NCBI RefSeq assembly: GCF_001428365.1
Contig: NZ_LMSH01000002.1
Coordinates: 1,137,505-1,201,504, forward strand
Source of the DNA: Arthrobacter sp. Soil763
GTDB taxonomy: Bacteria > Actinomycetota > Actinomycetes > Actinomycetales > Micrococcaceae
Direction of reading: 5' to 3'
DNA: 64,000 nucleotides
In this document: positions 26,917-36,513 of the stretch, piece after piece
How the letters are laid out: each line of letters starts with the position of its first letter
Numbering within the stretch: position 1 is the stretch's first letter
Made by a program: the position numbers and the translations under genes
The notes under the pieces: generated by a model
What the model saw: only the letters and a program-made list of their open reading frames with translations
The model's database searches: none
Told to the model about the DNA's origin: nothing

Positions 26917-27950
26917 ACGATTTCCACCATTGCGGTGTTCAGGCCGGACCCGACGCCCATGCAGAGCACGCGGTCGCCGGCGGCCAGGGTCTGCGATTCT
27001 GCGGCGAGGGTCATCGGCAGTGACGCCGGGCCCACGTTGCCCCAGTGCGGGAAGGTGATCGGGACCCGGTCCGGGTCCAGGCCGATCGCGTCGATGATGG
27101 CCTGGGTGTAGGCGTTGCTCACCTGGTGGGTCACGTAGCGGTCCATCGCGGCCCAGTCCCACTCCGGCTGCGCCTCCCGCCACGCGTCGACCACCAGCTC
27201 CAGGCCGCCGTCGAGCAGTCCCTTGGTGTCCGTGGCCATGCCGTCGACGCCGCCGACGCACAGCTCGTGGTGTTCGGTGCCGGCCCGCATCACCCCGCCC
27301 AGGATCCGGTGCGCGCCCGGATGCAGGTCCGCCGGGCCGAGGACCGCCGCGGCGGCGCCGGAGCCCAGCGTGAGGGTGGCGAACTCGCGGTTGAAGTCCT
27401 CGCGGGTCGTTTCGGGCCGCTGCAGCCGGGCCAGGGTGGCCTCCTGCGTGGCCTGGGCGTCCTCGCCGTTGACGATCATCGCGTACTTGATCTGGCCGGA
27501 GTCGATCATGTTGGCTGCCAGCGTCATGCCGTTCACGAAGCCCAGGCAGGCGTTGGCGAGGTCGAAGTTCATCGCCGACGACGGCAGGCCCAGCCCGTGA
27601 TGGATTTTCACCGCCACGGAGGGCTCCAGGTTCCGACGCGTCACGGACGTGTTGATCAGCAGGCCAACCTCGGCGGCCTCGACGCCGGATTCGGCCAGCG
27701 CCTTCGCGCCGGCCTCGATCGCGGCGTCGTCGAAGGAGGTCCCCGGCGCCCACCAGCGCCGGTGCGTGACGCCGGCGACGCGCTCCAGGAGCCTCGGCGG
27801 GAACTTCAGCCGCCGCAGGGTCACCGCCAGGCGCCGGTCGAAATCCGAAGAGCTGACTATTGTCGGAGCTTCGACGCTGCTGACCGAGAGCAACGCAGTG
27901 TTGCTGTGCCGGAATGTTGCATTCCCTACCAAATCAAAGCCCCTGTTCAT
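26910..27950 (-). CDS. oleA: OleA-like 3-oxoacyl synthase (thiolase fold), head-to-head condensation
   Basis: Condenses two fatty acyl-CoAs to a 2-alkyl-3-ketoacid, the first step of long-chain olefin synthesis. The 346-residue protein has the KASIII-type triad: Cys135 in NFDLANACLGFVNG, His in YVTHQVSNAYTQ and Asn in FPHWGNVGPASLP. RRWWAPGTSFDDAA is typical of OleA rather than FabH. The ordinary fabH lies elsewhere in this window in the fab operon. I use ATG 27950; TTG 27932 is possible. Confidence 0.9.
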   Translation of the reverse strand: MNRGFDLVGNATFRHSNTALLSVSSVEAPTIVSSSDFDRRLAVTLRRLKFPPRLLERVAGVTHRRWWAPGTSFDDAAIEAGAKALAESGVEAAEVGLLINTSVTRRNLEPSVAVKIHHGLGLPSSAMNFDLANACLGFVNGMTLAANMIDSGQIKYAMIVNGEDAQATQEATLARLQRPETTREDFNREFATLTLGSGAAAAVLGPADLHPGAHRILGGVMRAGTEHHELCVGGVDGMATDTKGLLDGGLELVVDAWREAQPEWDWAAMDRYVTHQVSNAYTQAIIDAIGLDPDRVPITFPHWGNVGPASLPMTLAAESQTLAAGDRVLCMGVGSGLNTAMVEIVW

Positions 27951-28211
27951 ATCCGTCCCGCACCGGTCGGCAAAGAAACCACCGCTGAGCGCAGGCCCAA
28001 GACCCTTAACTATGCCCCCTGCGGCTTTGTTCCCGCCGACGCAGAGGTCCCCGGACGACGGCGGGGGCCGGGCCCGCAGGACGCGGGCGTGCCGGTGGCG
28101 CCGGAATTGTGCCGCCGGCGCAGGCGGGCTGCGCGGGATTGTCCGGGCCGCGCAGTAGATTGGAGGTACCCGGGACGCGCCGCGTCCGCCAAGCAGGAGA
28201 CCCGAAACACC

Positions 28212-31200
28212 TTGCACCTCAAGAGCCTGACCGTCCGCGGATTCAAGTCGTTCGCCTCCGCGACGACTTTCGAATTCGAACCCGGCGTGACCGCCGTGGT
28301 GGGCCCCAACGGCTCCGGCAAGTCCAACGTGGTGGATGCCCTGTCCTGGGTGATGGGGGAGCAGGGCGCCAAAACCCTGCGCGGCGGCAAGATGGAGGAC
28401 GTCATCTTCGCCGGAACCTCGGGCCGGCCGCCGCTGGGCCGCGCGCACGTCTCACTCACCATCGACAACAGCGACGGCGCCCTGCCGATCGATTACAGCG
28501 AGGTGACGATCTCCCGCACGCTGTTCCGCACCGGCGGCTCCGAATACGCCATCAACGGCGCCGGCTGCCGCCTGCTGGATATCCAGGAGCTGCTCTCCGA
28601 TTCGGGCCTGGGCCGGGAGATGCACGTCATCGTCGGGCAGGGGCAGCTGGACAAGGTGCTGCACGCCACCCCGGAAGACCGCCGCGGCTTCATCGAGGAA
28701 GCGGCAGGCATCCTCAAGCACCGCCGGCGCAAGGAAAAGACAGTCCGCAAGCTGGAAGCGATGCAGGCCAACCTCGCCCGGCTCAGCGACCTGACCGGGG
28801 AAATCCGCCGCCAGCTCACCCCGCTGGGCAAGCAGGCCGAGGTCGCCCGCCGCGCCCAGACCGTCCAGTTCGAGGTCCGCGACGCCCGCTGCCGGCTCCT
28901 GGCCGACGACCTGGTCCAGCTGCAGTCCGTCCTGGCGCAGGACGTGGCGGACGAGAGCGCGCTGAAGGCACGCCGCGCCGTCGTCGAACGCGAACTCGAA
29001 GCCGGCCGCCAGCGCCAGGGCCGCCTGGAACAGCTCGCGGCGGAGGCCACCCCCGCGCTGAACGCCGCGCGCGACAACTGGTACCAGCTTTCCTCCGGCC
29101 GGGAACGGCTGCGTTCGCTGGGTTCGCTCGCCGAGGAGCGCCGCCGCCTGCTGGGAGCCTCGGACCCCGCCCCGGACGCCGGGCGGGACCCCGAACAGCT
29201 GGAGCGGCAGGCCGCCCGGGTCAGGGCCGAACAGGCCGGGCTGGAGGCACAGATCCTCGAGCGGCGTACCGTCCTGGACGCCGCCACCGCCGCCAAGCAG
29301 GACGCCGAAGCCGCCGCGGCGGCCGAGGACAAGCGCCACGCGGCGCTGCTCCGGGCCGCGGCCGACCGACGCGAGGGCCTGGCCCGGCTCGCCGGCCAGG
29401 TGGGGGCCGCGCGGTCCCGGGTGGAGGCCGCGCAGTCCGAGCTCGGTCGGTTGCGTGAGTCCCAGATCGCCGGGGAGGAACGCCGCCGCCTCGCCCAGAG
29501 CGAATTCAGCGCTCTCGAATCCCAGGCCGCCGGCGTCGAAAACGGCGAGGAGACCCTCGACGCCGAATACGAGGCCGCGGCCGAGGCGCTGGATGCCGTG
29601 GCCGCGGAAATCGACGCCCTCAACGACGCCGAACGCGCCGCCGAGCGGGAACGCGACGCGCTCGTGGCCCGGCGCGACGCCCTGCAGCTGGGACTGAACC
29701 GCAAGGACGGTTCCGGCCACGTGATGGCCGCCGGCCTGCCCGGCGTGCTGGGCCCGCTGGCGGGCATGCTGAGCGTCGAGCCCGGGTTCGAGGCCGCCGT
29801 CGCCGCCGCACTGGGCAGCTGCTCCGACGCCGTTGTGGTTACCGGTTCCGCCGCGGCCGCCGCGGCCCTGCAGCAGCTCAAGGACGACGACGCCGGCCGG
29901 GCCGCGCTGCTGCTCGCCGGCCCGGCACCGGACACCGAGGCGGATACACCACCTGCCGCGGGGCTTCCGGACGGCGCGCGCTGGGCCGCTGACCTGGTCG
30001 CGGCCTCCTCCGGCGCGGCGGACCCGGCCGGAACTGTCGCCGCCGTCGCCCGCCTGCTGGAGCGCACCGCCGTCGTCGGGGATCTCGACGACGCCGCCCG
30101 GCTCATCGCCGCCCGGCCGGAGCTGACCGCGGTCACCCGGGGAGGGGACGTGTTCACCGCACTCACCGCCAGCGGCGGCTCGGCCACGGCGCCGTCGCTG
30201 CTGGAAGTCCAGGCCGCCGTCGATGAGGCCGCCGCCCGGCTGGCCGTCGTGGCCGCTGACCTGGAACGGCACCGTTTCGCCCGGGCCGCCGCGGAATCCC
30301 GCCGCGCCGCGGCACAGGAGCGGGCCGACGCGGCCCTGGAGAAACTGCACGACTCCGACGCCCGGCTCGCCGCCGTCGCCGAACGGCTGGGGCACCTGAA
30401 CTCGGTGCTGCGCAGCGCCGTCGGCGAAAGCGAACGCCTCACCGCGTCCCTGGCCCGCGCCGAAGCGAACATCCAGGGAGAACAGGAAGCGCTGGAAGCG
30501 GTCGCCGCCCGGCTGGCCGCGGCCCAGGAGGCACCGGCGGAGGAAGAACCGTCCCCCGAGCACCGCGACGGACTCGCCACGGCCGCCGCCGCCGCGCGCG
30601 CCGCCGAGATGGAAGCCCGCCTGGCGCTGCGCAGCGCGGAAGAGCAGCTGACCGCGATCGGTAACCGTGCCTCGTCGCTGGAACGGGCCGCCGCCACCGA
30701 GCGCCGCGCCCGCGAGGAAGCCGCCGAACGGGCCCGCCGCCGCCGGCTGCAGGCCGCCCGCGCGGCCGCCGTGGCCGCCGCCGTCGGGCAGGCAGTCGGC
30801 TTCCTCGATGTCTCGGTGGAACTGGCCCGGCGGGAACGCGACGCCGCCGAGGAACGCCGCGAACAGATGGAACAGGACCTGGCCGCGGTGCGGACCGGCA
30901 ACGACGCCCTCGCCCGCGAACTGGCCGAACTGACCGACTCCGTCCACCGGGACGAGCTGGCCCGCGCCCAGCAGCGCCTCCGAATCGAGGCCCTGGAGCT
31001 GCGCAGCGTCGAGGAACTCGGACTCACCCCTGACCAACTCGTCGCCGACTACGGCCCCGACCAGCCCGTGCCCGTGGCGGCCGCGGCCTCGGCGGATAAG
31101 TGGGCAGCCCTGCGCGCCCCGGTGGATGAGGACGGCCGCGACATCGTCGAAGGCACGCCCTTCGTCCGGGAGGAACAGGAAAAGCGGCTCCGCAAGGCCG

Positions 31201-31820
31201 AACGCGACCTCTCCGCTCTGGGCCGGGTCAACCCGCTCGCTCTGGAGGAATTCGCCGCCCTCGAGGAACGCCACCAGTTCCTGAGCAGCCAGCTCGAAGA
31301 CCTCAAATCCAGCCGCAAGGACCTGCTGGACATCATCAAGGAAGTCGACGAGCGGGTCCAGAAGGTCTTCGCCGAAGCCTTCGAGGACACCGCGGCCCAG
31401 TTCGTCCGCGTCTTCGCCCGGCTGTTCCCCGGCGGCGAGGGCCGGCTGGTGCTCACCGACCCGACCGACATGCTCACCACCGGCATCGAGGTGGAGGCGC
31501 GCCCCGCCGGGAAGAAGATCAAACGGCTCTCCCTGCTCTCCGGCGGAGAACGCTCCCTGACGGCGGTCGCGCTGCTGGTCGCGATCTTCAAGGCCCGGCC
31601 TTCGCCGTTCTACGTCATGGACGAGGTGGAGGCGGCGCTGGATGACACCAACCTGGGCCGGCTGATCACCATCTTCGAGGAGCTGCGCGAATCGAGCCAG
31701 CTGATCGTCATCACGCACCAGAAGCGCACCATGGAGGTCGCCGACGCCCTCTACGGCGTCACGATGCGAGGCGACGGCGTCTCCACCGTGATCAGCCAGC
31801 GGCTGGGCGCCGACGTCTAG
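28212..31820 (+). CDS. smc: Chromosome segregation protein SMC
   Basis: Condensin-type ATPase organising the chromosome. The 1202-residue protein has Walker A GPNGSGKSNVVDALSW, long Ala/Glu/Arg-rich coiled coils (about 170-510 and 680-1030), a central hinge (GVLGPLAGMLSVEPG), the ABC signature LSGGERSL and Walker B YVMDEVEAALDD. The start is TTG 28212 after AGGAG; the in-frame extension upstream is antisense to oleA and has no SMC similarity. A weak GC hairpin (about 31825-31855) follows, without a T-run. Confidence 0.95.
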   Translation: MHLKSLTVRGFKSFASATTFEFEPGVTAVVGPNGSGKSNVVDALSWVMGEQGAKTLRGGKMEDVIFAGTSGRPPLGRAHVSLTIDNSDGALPIDYSEVTISRTLFRTGGSEYAINGAGCRLLDIQELLSDSGLGREMHVIVGQGQLDKVLHATPEDRRGFIEEAAGILKHRRRKEKTVRKLEAMQANLARLSDLTGEIRRQLTPLGKQAEVARRAQTVQFEVRDARCRLLADDLVQLQSVLAQDVADESALKARRAVVERELEAGRQRQGRLEQLAAEATPALNAARDNWYQLSSGRERLRSLGSLAEERRRLLGASDPAPDAGRDPEQLERQAARVRAEQAGLEAQILERRTVLDAATAAKQDAEAAAAAEDKRHAALLRAAADRREGLARLAGQVGAARSRVEAAQSELGRLRESQIAGEERRRLAQSEFSALESQAAGVENGEETLDAEYEAAAEALDAVAAEIDALNDAERAAERERDALVARRDALQLGLNRKDGSGHVMAAGLPGVLGPLAGMLSVEPGFEAAVAAALGSCSDAVVVTGSAAAAAALQQLKDDDAGRAALLLAGPAPDTEADTPPAAGLPDGARWAADLVAASSGAADPAGTVAAVARLLERTAVVGDLDDAARLIAARPELTAVTRGGDVFTALTASGGSATAPSLLEVQAAVDEAAARLAVVAADLERHRFARAAAESRRAAAQERADAALEKLHDSDARLAAVAERLGHLNSVLRSAVGESERLTASLARAEANIQGEQEALEAVAARLAAAQEAPAEEEPSPEHRDGLATAAAAARAAEMEARLALRSAEEQLTAIGNRASSLERAAATERRAREEAAERARRRRLQAARAAAVAAAVGQAVGFLDVSVELARRERDAAEERREQMEQDLAAVRTGNDALARELAELTDSVHRDELARAQQRLRIEALELRSVEELGLTPDQLVADYGPDQPVPVAAAASADKWAALRAPVDEDGRDIVEGTPFVREEQEKRLRKAERDLSALGRVNPLALEEFAALEERHQFLSSQLEDLKSSRKDLLDIIKEVDERVQKVFAEAFEDTAAQFVRVFARLFPGGEGRLVLTDPTDMLTTGIEVEARPAGKKIKRLSLLSGGERSLTAVALLVAIFKARPSPFYVMDEVEAALDDTNLGRLITIFEELRESSQLIVITHQKRTMEVADALYGVTMRGDGVSTVISQRLGADV

Positions 31821-31892
31821 GCCCGGCGCCCGAAACCGGCCCTCGGGCCGGCGCCTTAAGACCGGCGATTGGGGTTATGAGAAGCTAGGGGA

Positions 31893-33089
31893 GTGAACGA
31901 CATCCTCCCCATTATTCTGCCCATCATTGTTGCCCTGGTGGTCCTCGGTGCGCTGATTCCGGTGCTCATGAAGACCCGGAAAAATATCAAAGAGTACCCG
32001 ACGCAGCGCGACGCGAACGACCCCGTGCAGGGCGCCGGCGGCGGCACGCTGCTGGAGGACCGACCGGTACCGAAGGCGCCGGACGCCGTCGACCTCGAGG
32101 GCCTGGAAACCGTCGAGGTGCCGGACAACGCCGCCGGGCTGGAGACCGTTCCGGTCGAGACCCCGCTGCCGGTGGCGGGCCGCCTGACCCGGCTGCGCGA
32201 ACGCCTGGTCAAGTCCAACAACATCCTGGGCAAGGGCCTGCTGGCGCTGCTCTCCGCGGACAAGATCGATGAAAACGTCTGGGACGAGGTCGAGGAGACC
32301 CTGCTGCTGGCCGACCTCGGCACCGAACCGACCATGCAGCTCGTGGACGCCCTCCGGGAACGCGTCAAGGTCCTCGGCACCCGGTCGCCGGAGCAGGTCA
32401 AGGCGCTGCTGCGCGAGGAACTGATCAAGCTCGTTGACCCGATCATGGACCGCAGCCTGAACGTGGAACGGCACGCCGCCGCGCCCGCCGTGATGATGGT
32501 GGTCGGCGTCAACGGCGTGGGCAAGACCACCACCGTGGGCAAGCTGGCCCGCGTGCTTGTCGCCGAGGACAAGGATGTGCTGCTCGGCGCTGCCGACACC
32601 TTCCGCGCCGCTGCCGCCGAGCAGCTCGCCACCTGGGGCCAGCGCGTCGGCGTCCCCACGGTCAAGTCCGATATTGCCGGGGCGGACCCGGCGTCGGTCG
32701 CCTACGAGGCGGTCAAGGCCGGCATCGAGCAGGAAGTCGACGTCGTCATGATCGACACCGCGGGCCGGCTGCAGAACAAGGTGGGCCTGATGGACGAGCT
32801 CGGCAAGGTCAAGCGCGTGGTCGAAAAGCTCGCCGAGGTGGACGAGGTCCTGCTGGTACTGGACGCGACCACCGGCCAGAACGGCCTGAACCAGGCCCGG
32901 GTCTTCGCCGAGGTCGTGAACATCACCGGCATCGTGCTGACCAAGCTGGACGGCACCGCCAAGGGCGGCATCGTCGTTGCGATCCAGAAGTCCCTCGGCG
33001 TGCCGGTCAAGCTGGTCGGCCTGGGCGAGGGCGCGGACGACCTGGCGCCGTTCGACGCCGAAAGCTTCGTGGACGCGCTGCTGAACTAG
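31893..33089 (+). CDS. ftsY: Signal recognition particle receptor FtsY
   Basis: SRP-docking GTPase at the membrane. A true N-terminal transmembrane helix (ILPIILPIIVALVVLGALIPV) precedes an acidic A-region, then the NG domain: GVNGVGKTTTVGKLA (G1), ADTFRAAA, DTAGRLQNK (G3) and TKLDGTAKGG (G4). Length 398, GTG start. It follows smc in the order seen across actinobacteria and pairs with Ffh encoded at 38-39.6 kb. Confidence 0.96.
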   Translation: MNDILPIILPIIVALVVLGALIPVLMKTRKNIKEYPTQRDANDPVQGAGGGTLLEDRPVPKAPDAVDLEGLETVEVPDNAAGLETVPVETPLPVAGRLTRLRERLVKSNNILGKGLLALLSADKIDENVWDEVEETLLLADLGTEPTMQLVDALRERVKVLGTRSPEQVKALLREELIKLVDPIMDRSLNVERHAAAPAVMMVVGVNGVGKTTTVGKLARVLVAEDKDVLLGAADTFRAAAAEQLATWGQRVGVPTVKSDIAGADPASVAYEAVKAGIEQEVDVVMIDTAGRLQNKVGLMDELGKVKRVVEKLAEVDEVLLVLDATTGQNGLNQARVFAEVVNITGIVLTKLDGTAKGGIVVAIQKSLGVPVKLVGLGEGADDLAPFDAESFVDALLN

Positions 33090-33106
33090 CCGCGCTTACA
33101 CCCGCA

Positions 33107-33140
33107 GCCGGTGCCGTTGGGACGTCCCAACGGCACCGGC
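33107..33140. terminator. Bidirectional terminator, ftsY / MFS gene
   Basis: Perfect 16-bp inverted repeat GCCGGTGCCGTTGGGA (33107-33122) and its complement (33125-33140) with a 2-nt centre, followed by ttcggttt. It lies between convergent genes. Confidence 0.82.
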
Positions 33141-33146
33141 TTCGGT

Positions 33147-34388
33147 TTAAGCGGGCTGTCGCTGGAAGGTTTCCCGGGCCAGCAGCCAGCCGGCAGCCGC
33201 GGCCAGGAGCACCCCGCCGGTCACGCCGAACGCCCAGCCGTACCCCAGCCGGTCGGCCAGCACCCCGGCGATGACCGGGCCGACGATCGCGCCGCTGTCC
33301 GAGGTCATCTGGAACACCGCCAGCACCTTCCCGCCGGAGCGTTCATTACCGACGACGTCGGCGATCGCCGCCTGCTGCGCCGGCCCCAGCAACCCGGAAC
33401 CCAGGCCCGCGACTGTCGAAGCGAGCAGGAACCAGAACAGCTGGTGAGTGAAGCCGATCCCGGCGGTGGCCAGGCCGGTGACCACCAGCCCGGCGAGCAT
33501 CAACGGCTTCCGTCCCAGCGTGTCCGCGAGCCGCCCGGAAAAGGTCAGGGCCGCGGCGTTGCCGGCAGCGAACACGGCCAGGGCCCAGCCGGCCGAGGAC
33601 GAGCCCGCGCCGAGCGCCGCGACCGCGAAGAGCGGCACCGTCGCCATCCGGACCCCGAAGGTCGCCCAGCCGTTGGCGAAGCTCGAGGCCAGCCCGGCCC
33701 GGTAGGCGCTGTCCCGCAGCGCCTCCCGGAGCAGCATCGGCGGCGCCGCCGCCCCCGCCTCCCGGGACCCCGCGGGGACGTGGCTGAGCTGGGTCTGCAC
33801 GACGGCGGCCGCCAGCACGAGCGCCGCCGCATAGGCCAGGAACGGCACCCGCAGGCCGAAGCCGGCCAGCAGCCCGCCGACGATCGGCCCGCACACGTTG
33901 CCGATCAGGAAGGCCGAGGCGTACGCGCCGGAAACCCGGCCGCGGCTCTCCGGCGGCGCCAGCCGGACCACCAGGGCCATCGACGCGACCGTGAACATCA
34001 CCGATCCGGCGCCGCCGAGGCCGCGGAAAATCAGCAGCTGCCAGTAGTCCTGGGCGAAGGCGCAGGCCGCCGTCGACGCGGCCACGATCAGCAGCCCGGC
34101 CACATACACCGGGCGTTCGCCCAGCTTTACGATCAGCGCCCCGCCGGCCGGGGCAAATAGCAGGCGCATGAACGCGAAGATGCTGACAATCACCGCCGCC
34201 GCGGTCGCACCGACGTCGAACGTCGTGGCGAACTGGGGGAGCACCGGCGCCACGAGGCCGAAGCCCAGCGCGATCAGGAAGGCCGCGACCAGCATCACCT
34301 TGATGTCCCGGGGCAGGCGCGGGCCGCCAGTGCGCCGGAGCAGGGCCGGGAGGCGGGTTCCGTTGGCGGGCGGGGTTGTTTTGCTCAT
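33147..34388 (-). CDS. Major facilitator superfamily transporter
   Basis: A 413-residue, 12-helix transporter of the drug-efflux (DHA1-like) type. Motif A appears after helix 2 as GGALIVKLGERPVYVAG and again in the second half as GRLADTLGRKPLMLAG; FRGLGGAGSVMFTVASMAL resembles helix 4. Substrate unknown. The start at ATG 34388 leaves a 35-residue cytoplasmic tail; an in-frame ATG at 34472 would add residues with no family support. It interrupts the usual ftsY-amtB neighbourhood on the opposite strand. Confidence 0.88.
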   Translation of the reverse strand: MSKTTPPANGTRLPALLRRTGGPRLPRDIKVMLVAAFLIALGFGLVAPVLPQFATTFDVGATAAAVIVSIFAFMRLLFAPAGGALIVKLGERPVYVAGLLIVAASTAACAFAQDYWQLLIFRGLGGAGSVMFTVASMALVVRLAPPESRGRVSGAYASAFLIGNVCGPIVGGLLAGFGLRVPFLAYAAALVLAAAVVQTQLSHVPAGSREAGAAAPPMLLREALRDSAYRAGLASSFANGWATFGVRMATVPLFAVAALGAGSSSAGWALAVFAAGNAAALTFSGRLADTLGRKPLMLAGLVVTGLATAGIGFTHQLFWFLLASTVAGLGSGLLGPAQQAAIADVVGNERSGGKVLAVFQMTSDSGAIVGPVIAGVLADRLGYGWAFGVTGGVLLAAAAGWLLARETFQRQPA

Positions 34389-34644
34389 GGTGCTGCTTTC
34401 GGTGCCGGAAGGAAGGCGGGAGGGGAGTAGAAGCGCGTGAAACATAACCGTAACAAGCGCGAGATGCACCATTTACGTCCGGGAGGTTCCTGTAACAACC
34501 CGGCAATCTAAAACCTCTGCCGGTGAAACACTGCGCCAGCAGACTCTTTCGTAGAACGCAATCCGCGTTGGGGCAGGCGGAGCGATCCGCCGGACATCAA
34601 CAATTCGCATCGCACTTATTTCTACGCAAGGGAGGACGTGCACC

Positions 34645-36039
34645 ATGGAACTTACCGCAGGTCACGTATGGCTGATGGTGGCAGCAGCGCTCGTGCTGTT
34701 CATGACACCGGGACTGGCATTTTTCTACGGCGGCATGACGCGCGCCAAGGCCGCACTGAACATGATGATGATGAGCTTCATCTCCATCGGCATGGTCGGC
34801 GTCGTCTGGGTGCTGTGGGGCGCCTCGATGAGCTCCGGGCAAGGCTTCCTGGAAATCGTCGGCAACCCGTTCGCCACCTTCGGGCTCGAGGGCATCGACA
34901 CCCCCGACGGGCTGATCAAGGTCGGCTACGCGTCGACCTTCGCCATCATCACCGTCGCCCTAATCAGCGGCGCGATCGCGGACCGGGCCAAGTTCGGCGC
35001 CTGGAGCGTGTTCGTGCCGGTGTGGGTCACCCTGGTGTACTGCCCGCTGGCCTTCATGGTCTGGGGCGGCGGGCTCTTCGGCCCCGAGGGTGAACTCGGC
35101 AAGGCCCTCGGCCCGGCCATCGACTTCGCCGGCGGCACCGTGGTCCACATCAACGCCGGCGTCGCGGCCCTGGTCCTGGTCCTGATCATCGGCAACCGCC
35201 GCGGCTTCGGCAAGGACCCGAACCACCGCCCGCACAACATCCCGTTCGTCATGCTCGGAGCCGCCATCCTCTGGTTCGGCTGGTTCGGCTTCAACGCCGG
35301 TGCGGCCACGACGGCGGAACAGGCTGGCCTCATCTGGGTCAACACCCTCGCAGCCCCGGCCGCGGCCATGCTCGGCTGGCTCGTCACCGAACGGATCCGC
35401 GACGGCCACCCGACCTCCCTCGGCGCCGCCTCCGGCGTCGTCGCCGGCCTGGTCGCCATCACCCCGGCCTGCGCCAACGTCAGCCCGGTCGGTGCGCTCG
35501 GCCTGGGCGTCGTGGCCGGCGTGGCCTCCGCGCTGGCCGTCGGCCTGAAGTTCCGCTGGGGCTTCGATGACTCGCTCGACGTCGTCGGCGTCCACCTCGT
35601 CTCCGGCATCATCGGCACCGTGGCGCTGGGCTTCATCGCCGTCCCGGCCGACGGCGTCGGCGGCGGCCTGTTCTACGGCGGCGGACTCACCCAGCTCTGG
35701 GCGCAGCTCGCCGTGGCCGCGGTGGCGATCGTCTACTCGGCCGTGCTGACCGCGGTGATCGCCCTGGCGATCCACAAGACGATGGGCTTCCGGGTCTCCC
35801 AGGAGCAGGAAGTCGTGGGCGTGGACCTGAGCCTGCACGCCGAAACGGCGTACGAGTTCGGCGTCGGCGGCCACGGCGGAAGCTTCCAGCCGCTCCACGA
35901 GCTGATCACCGGCAAGCCGCTGGCCGAGGGCGCTGAGGCACCGGCAGGCGCTCCGGCTGCTGCGCCGGCCGGGGCCGCCGTGGACACCGCTTCGAACGGC
36001 CAGAAGACCGCTGCAGGCAAGGAAAGTGTGGAAGCATGA
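34645..36039 (+). CDS. amtB: Ammonium transporter Amt
   Basis: Membrane channel for ammonium/ammonia, 464 residues and 11 hydrophobic segments. Family landmarks are FFYGGMTRAKAALNMMM, the twin pore histidines in GGTVVHINAG and VGVHLVSG, and LWFGWFGFNAGAA. The Ala-rich cytoplasmic tail of about 60 residues is longer than usual. GGGAGGA upstream is a strong ribosome site. The stop overlaps glnK by 4 nt (ATGA), consistent with PII gating the channel. Nitrogen control is likely, but the operator is uncertain. Confidence 0.96.
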   Translation: MELTAGHVWLMVAAALVLFMTPGLAFFYGGMTRAKAALNMMMMSFISIGMVGVVWVLWGASMSSGQGFLEIVGNPFATFGLEGIDTPDGLIKVGYASTFAIITVALISGAIADRAKFGAWSVFVPVWVTLVYCPLAFMVWGGGLFGPEGELGKALGPAIDFAGGTVVHINAGVAALVLVLIIGNRRGFGKDPNHRPHNIPFVMLGAAILWFGWFGFNAGAATTAEQAGLIWVNTLAAPAAAMLGWLVTERIRDGHPTSLGAASGVVAGLVAITPACANVSPVGALGLGVVAGVASALAVGLKFRWGFDDSLDVVGVHLVSGIIGTVALGFIAVPADGVGGGLFYGGGLTQLWAQLAVAAVAIVYSAVLTAVIALAIHKTMGFRVSQEQEVVGVDLSLHAETAYEFGVGGHGGSFQPLHELITGKPLAEGAEAPAGAPAAAPAGAAVDTASNGQKTAAGKESVEA

Positions 36040-36374
36040 AACTGATCACCGCAATTGTCCGTCCGGAAAAGCTCGACGCGATCCGGGAAGGCCTGGAAGC
36101 CTACGGGGTGCAGGGCCTGACCGTCAGCGCGGCCAGCGGCTACGGCCGGCAGCGCGGCTACACCGAGGTGTACCGCGGCGCCGAGTACAACGTGGACCTG
36201 CTGCCCAAGATCAGGGTCGAGGTGCTGGCCACTGACGAACAGGCCGACGACATCCTGGACGTCATCATCGCCAGCTCCAACACCGGCCGGGCCGGTGACG
36301 GGAAGGTCTGGAGCGTGGATGTCTTCGAGGCCGTCCGGGTCCGCACCGGAGAACGCGGCGCGGCAGCCATCTAA
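36036..36374 (+). CDS. glnK: PII nitrogen regulatory protein
   Basis: Trimeric 112-residue signal protein sensing ATP/ADP and 2-oxoglutarate and blocking AmtB. The T-loop holds Tyr51 (YRGAEYNVDLLPK), the site of uridylylation or adenylylation. The B-loop is SSNTGRAGDGKVWS and the C-loop VRTGERG. No glnD modifying enzyme follows, unlike in many relatives. Confidence 0.95.
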   Translation: MKLITAIVRPEKLDAIREGLEAYGVQGLTVSAASGYGRQRGYTEVYRGAEYNVDLLPKIRVEVLATDEQADDILDVIIASSNTGRAGDGKVWSVDVFEAVRVRTGERGAAAI

Positions 36375-36428
36375 GCGGCAGCCCCCCAGTCGCACCGCGC
36401 TGTCGGACCGCGATCGGGGGCTGCGACA

Positions 36429-36468
36429 GCGGGCCGGGCACCTGAAAAGGTGTCCGGCCCCGCTTTTT
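36429..36468 (+). terminator. Intrinsic terminator of amtB-glnK
   Basis: GCGGGCCGGGCACCT pairs with the right arm ending in CCCCGC around a GAAA loop, then TTTTT at 36464-36468. Confidence 0.9.
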
Positions 36469-36513
36469 GCTGCCCGCTTTTGCCGCTCGGTGCCCGGTGC
36501 GCCGGCGCGGCGG

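Noticed and set aside
26910..27950. Second fabH
   Set aside because: The RRWWAPGTSF motif and operon with oleBC and oleD indicate OleA; the true fabH is in the fab operon.
27045..28211. N-terminal extension of SMC into the oleA region
   Set aside because: Antisense to oleA; the SMC head domain begins at TTG 28212 with a ribosome site upstream.
28452..31718. 1088- and 844-codon reverse open frames opposite smc
   Set aside because: Low-complexity translations with no recognisable motif; SMC on the plus strand has all expected motifs.
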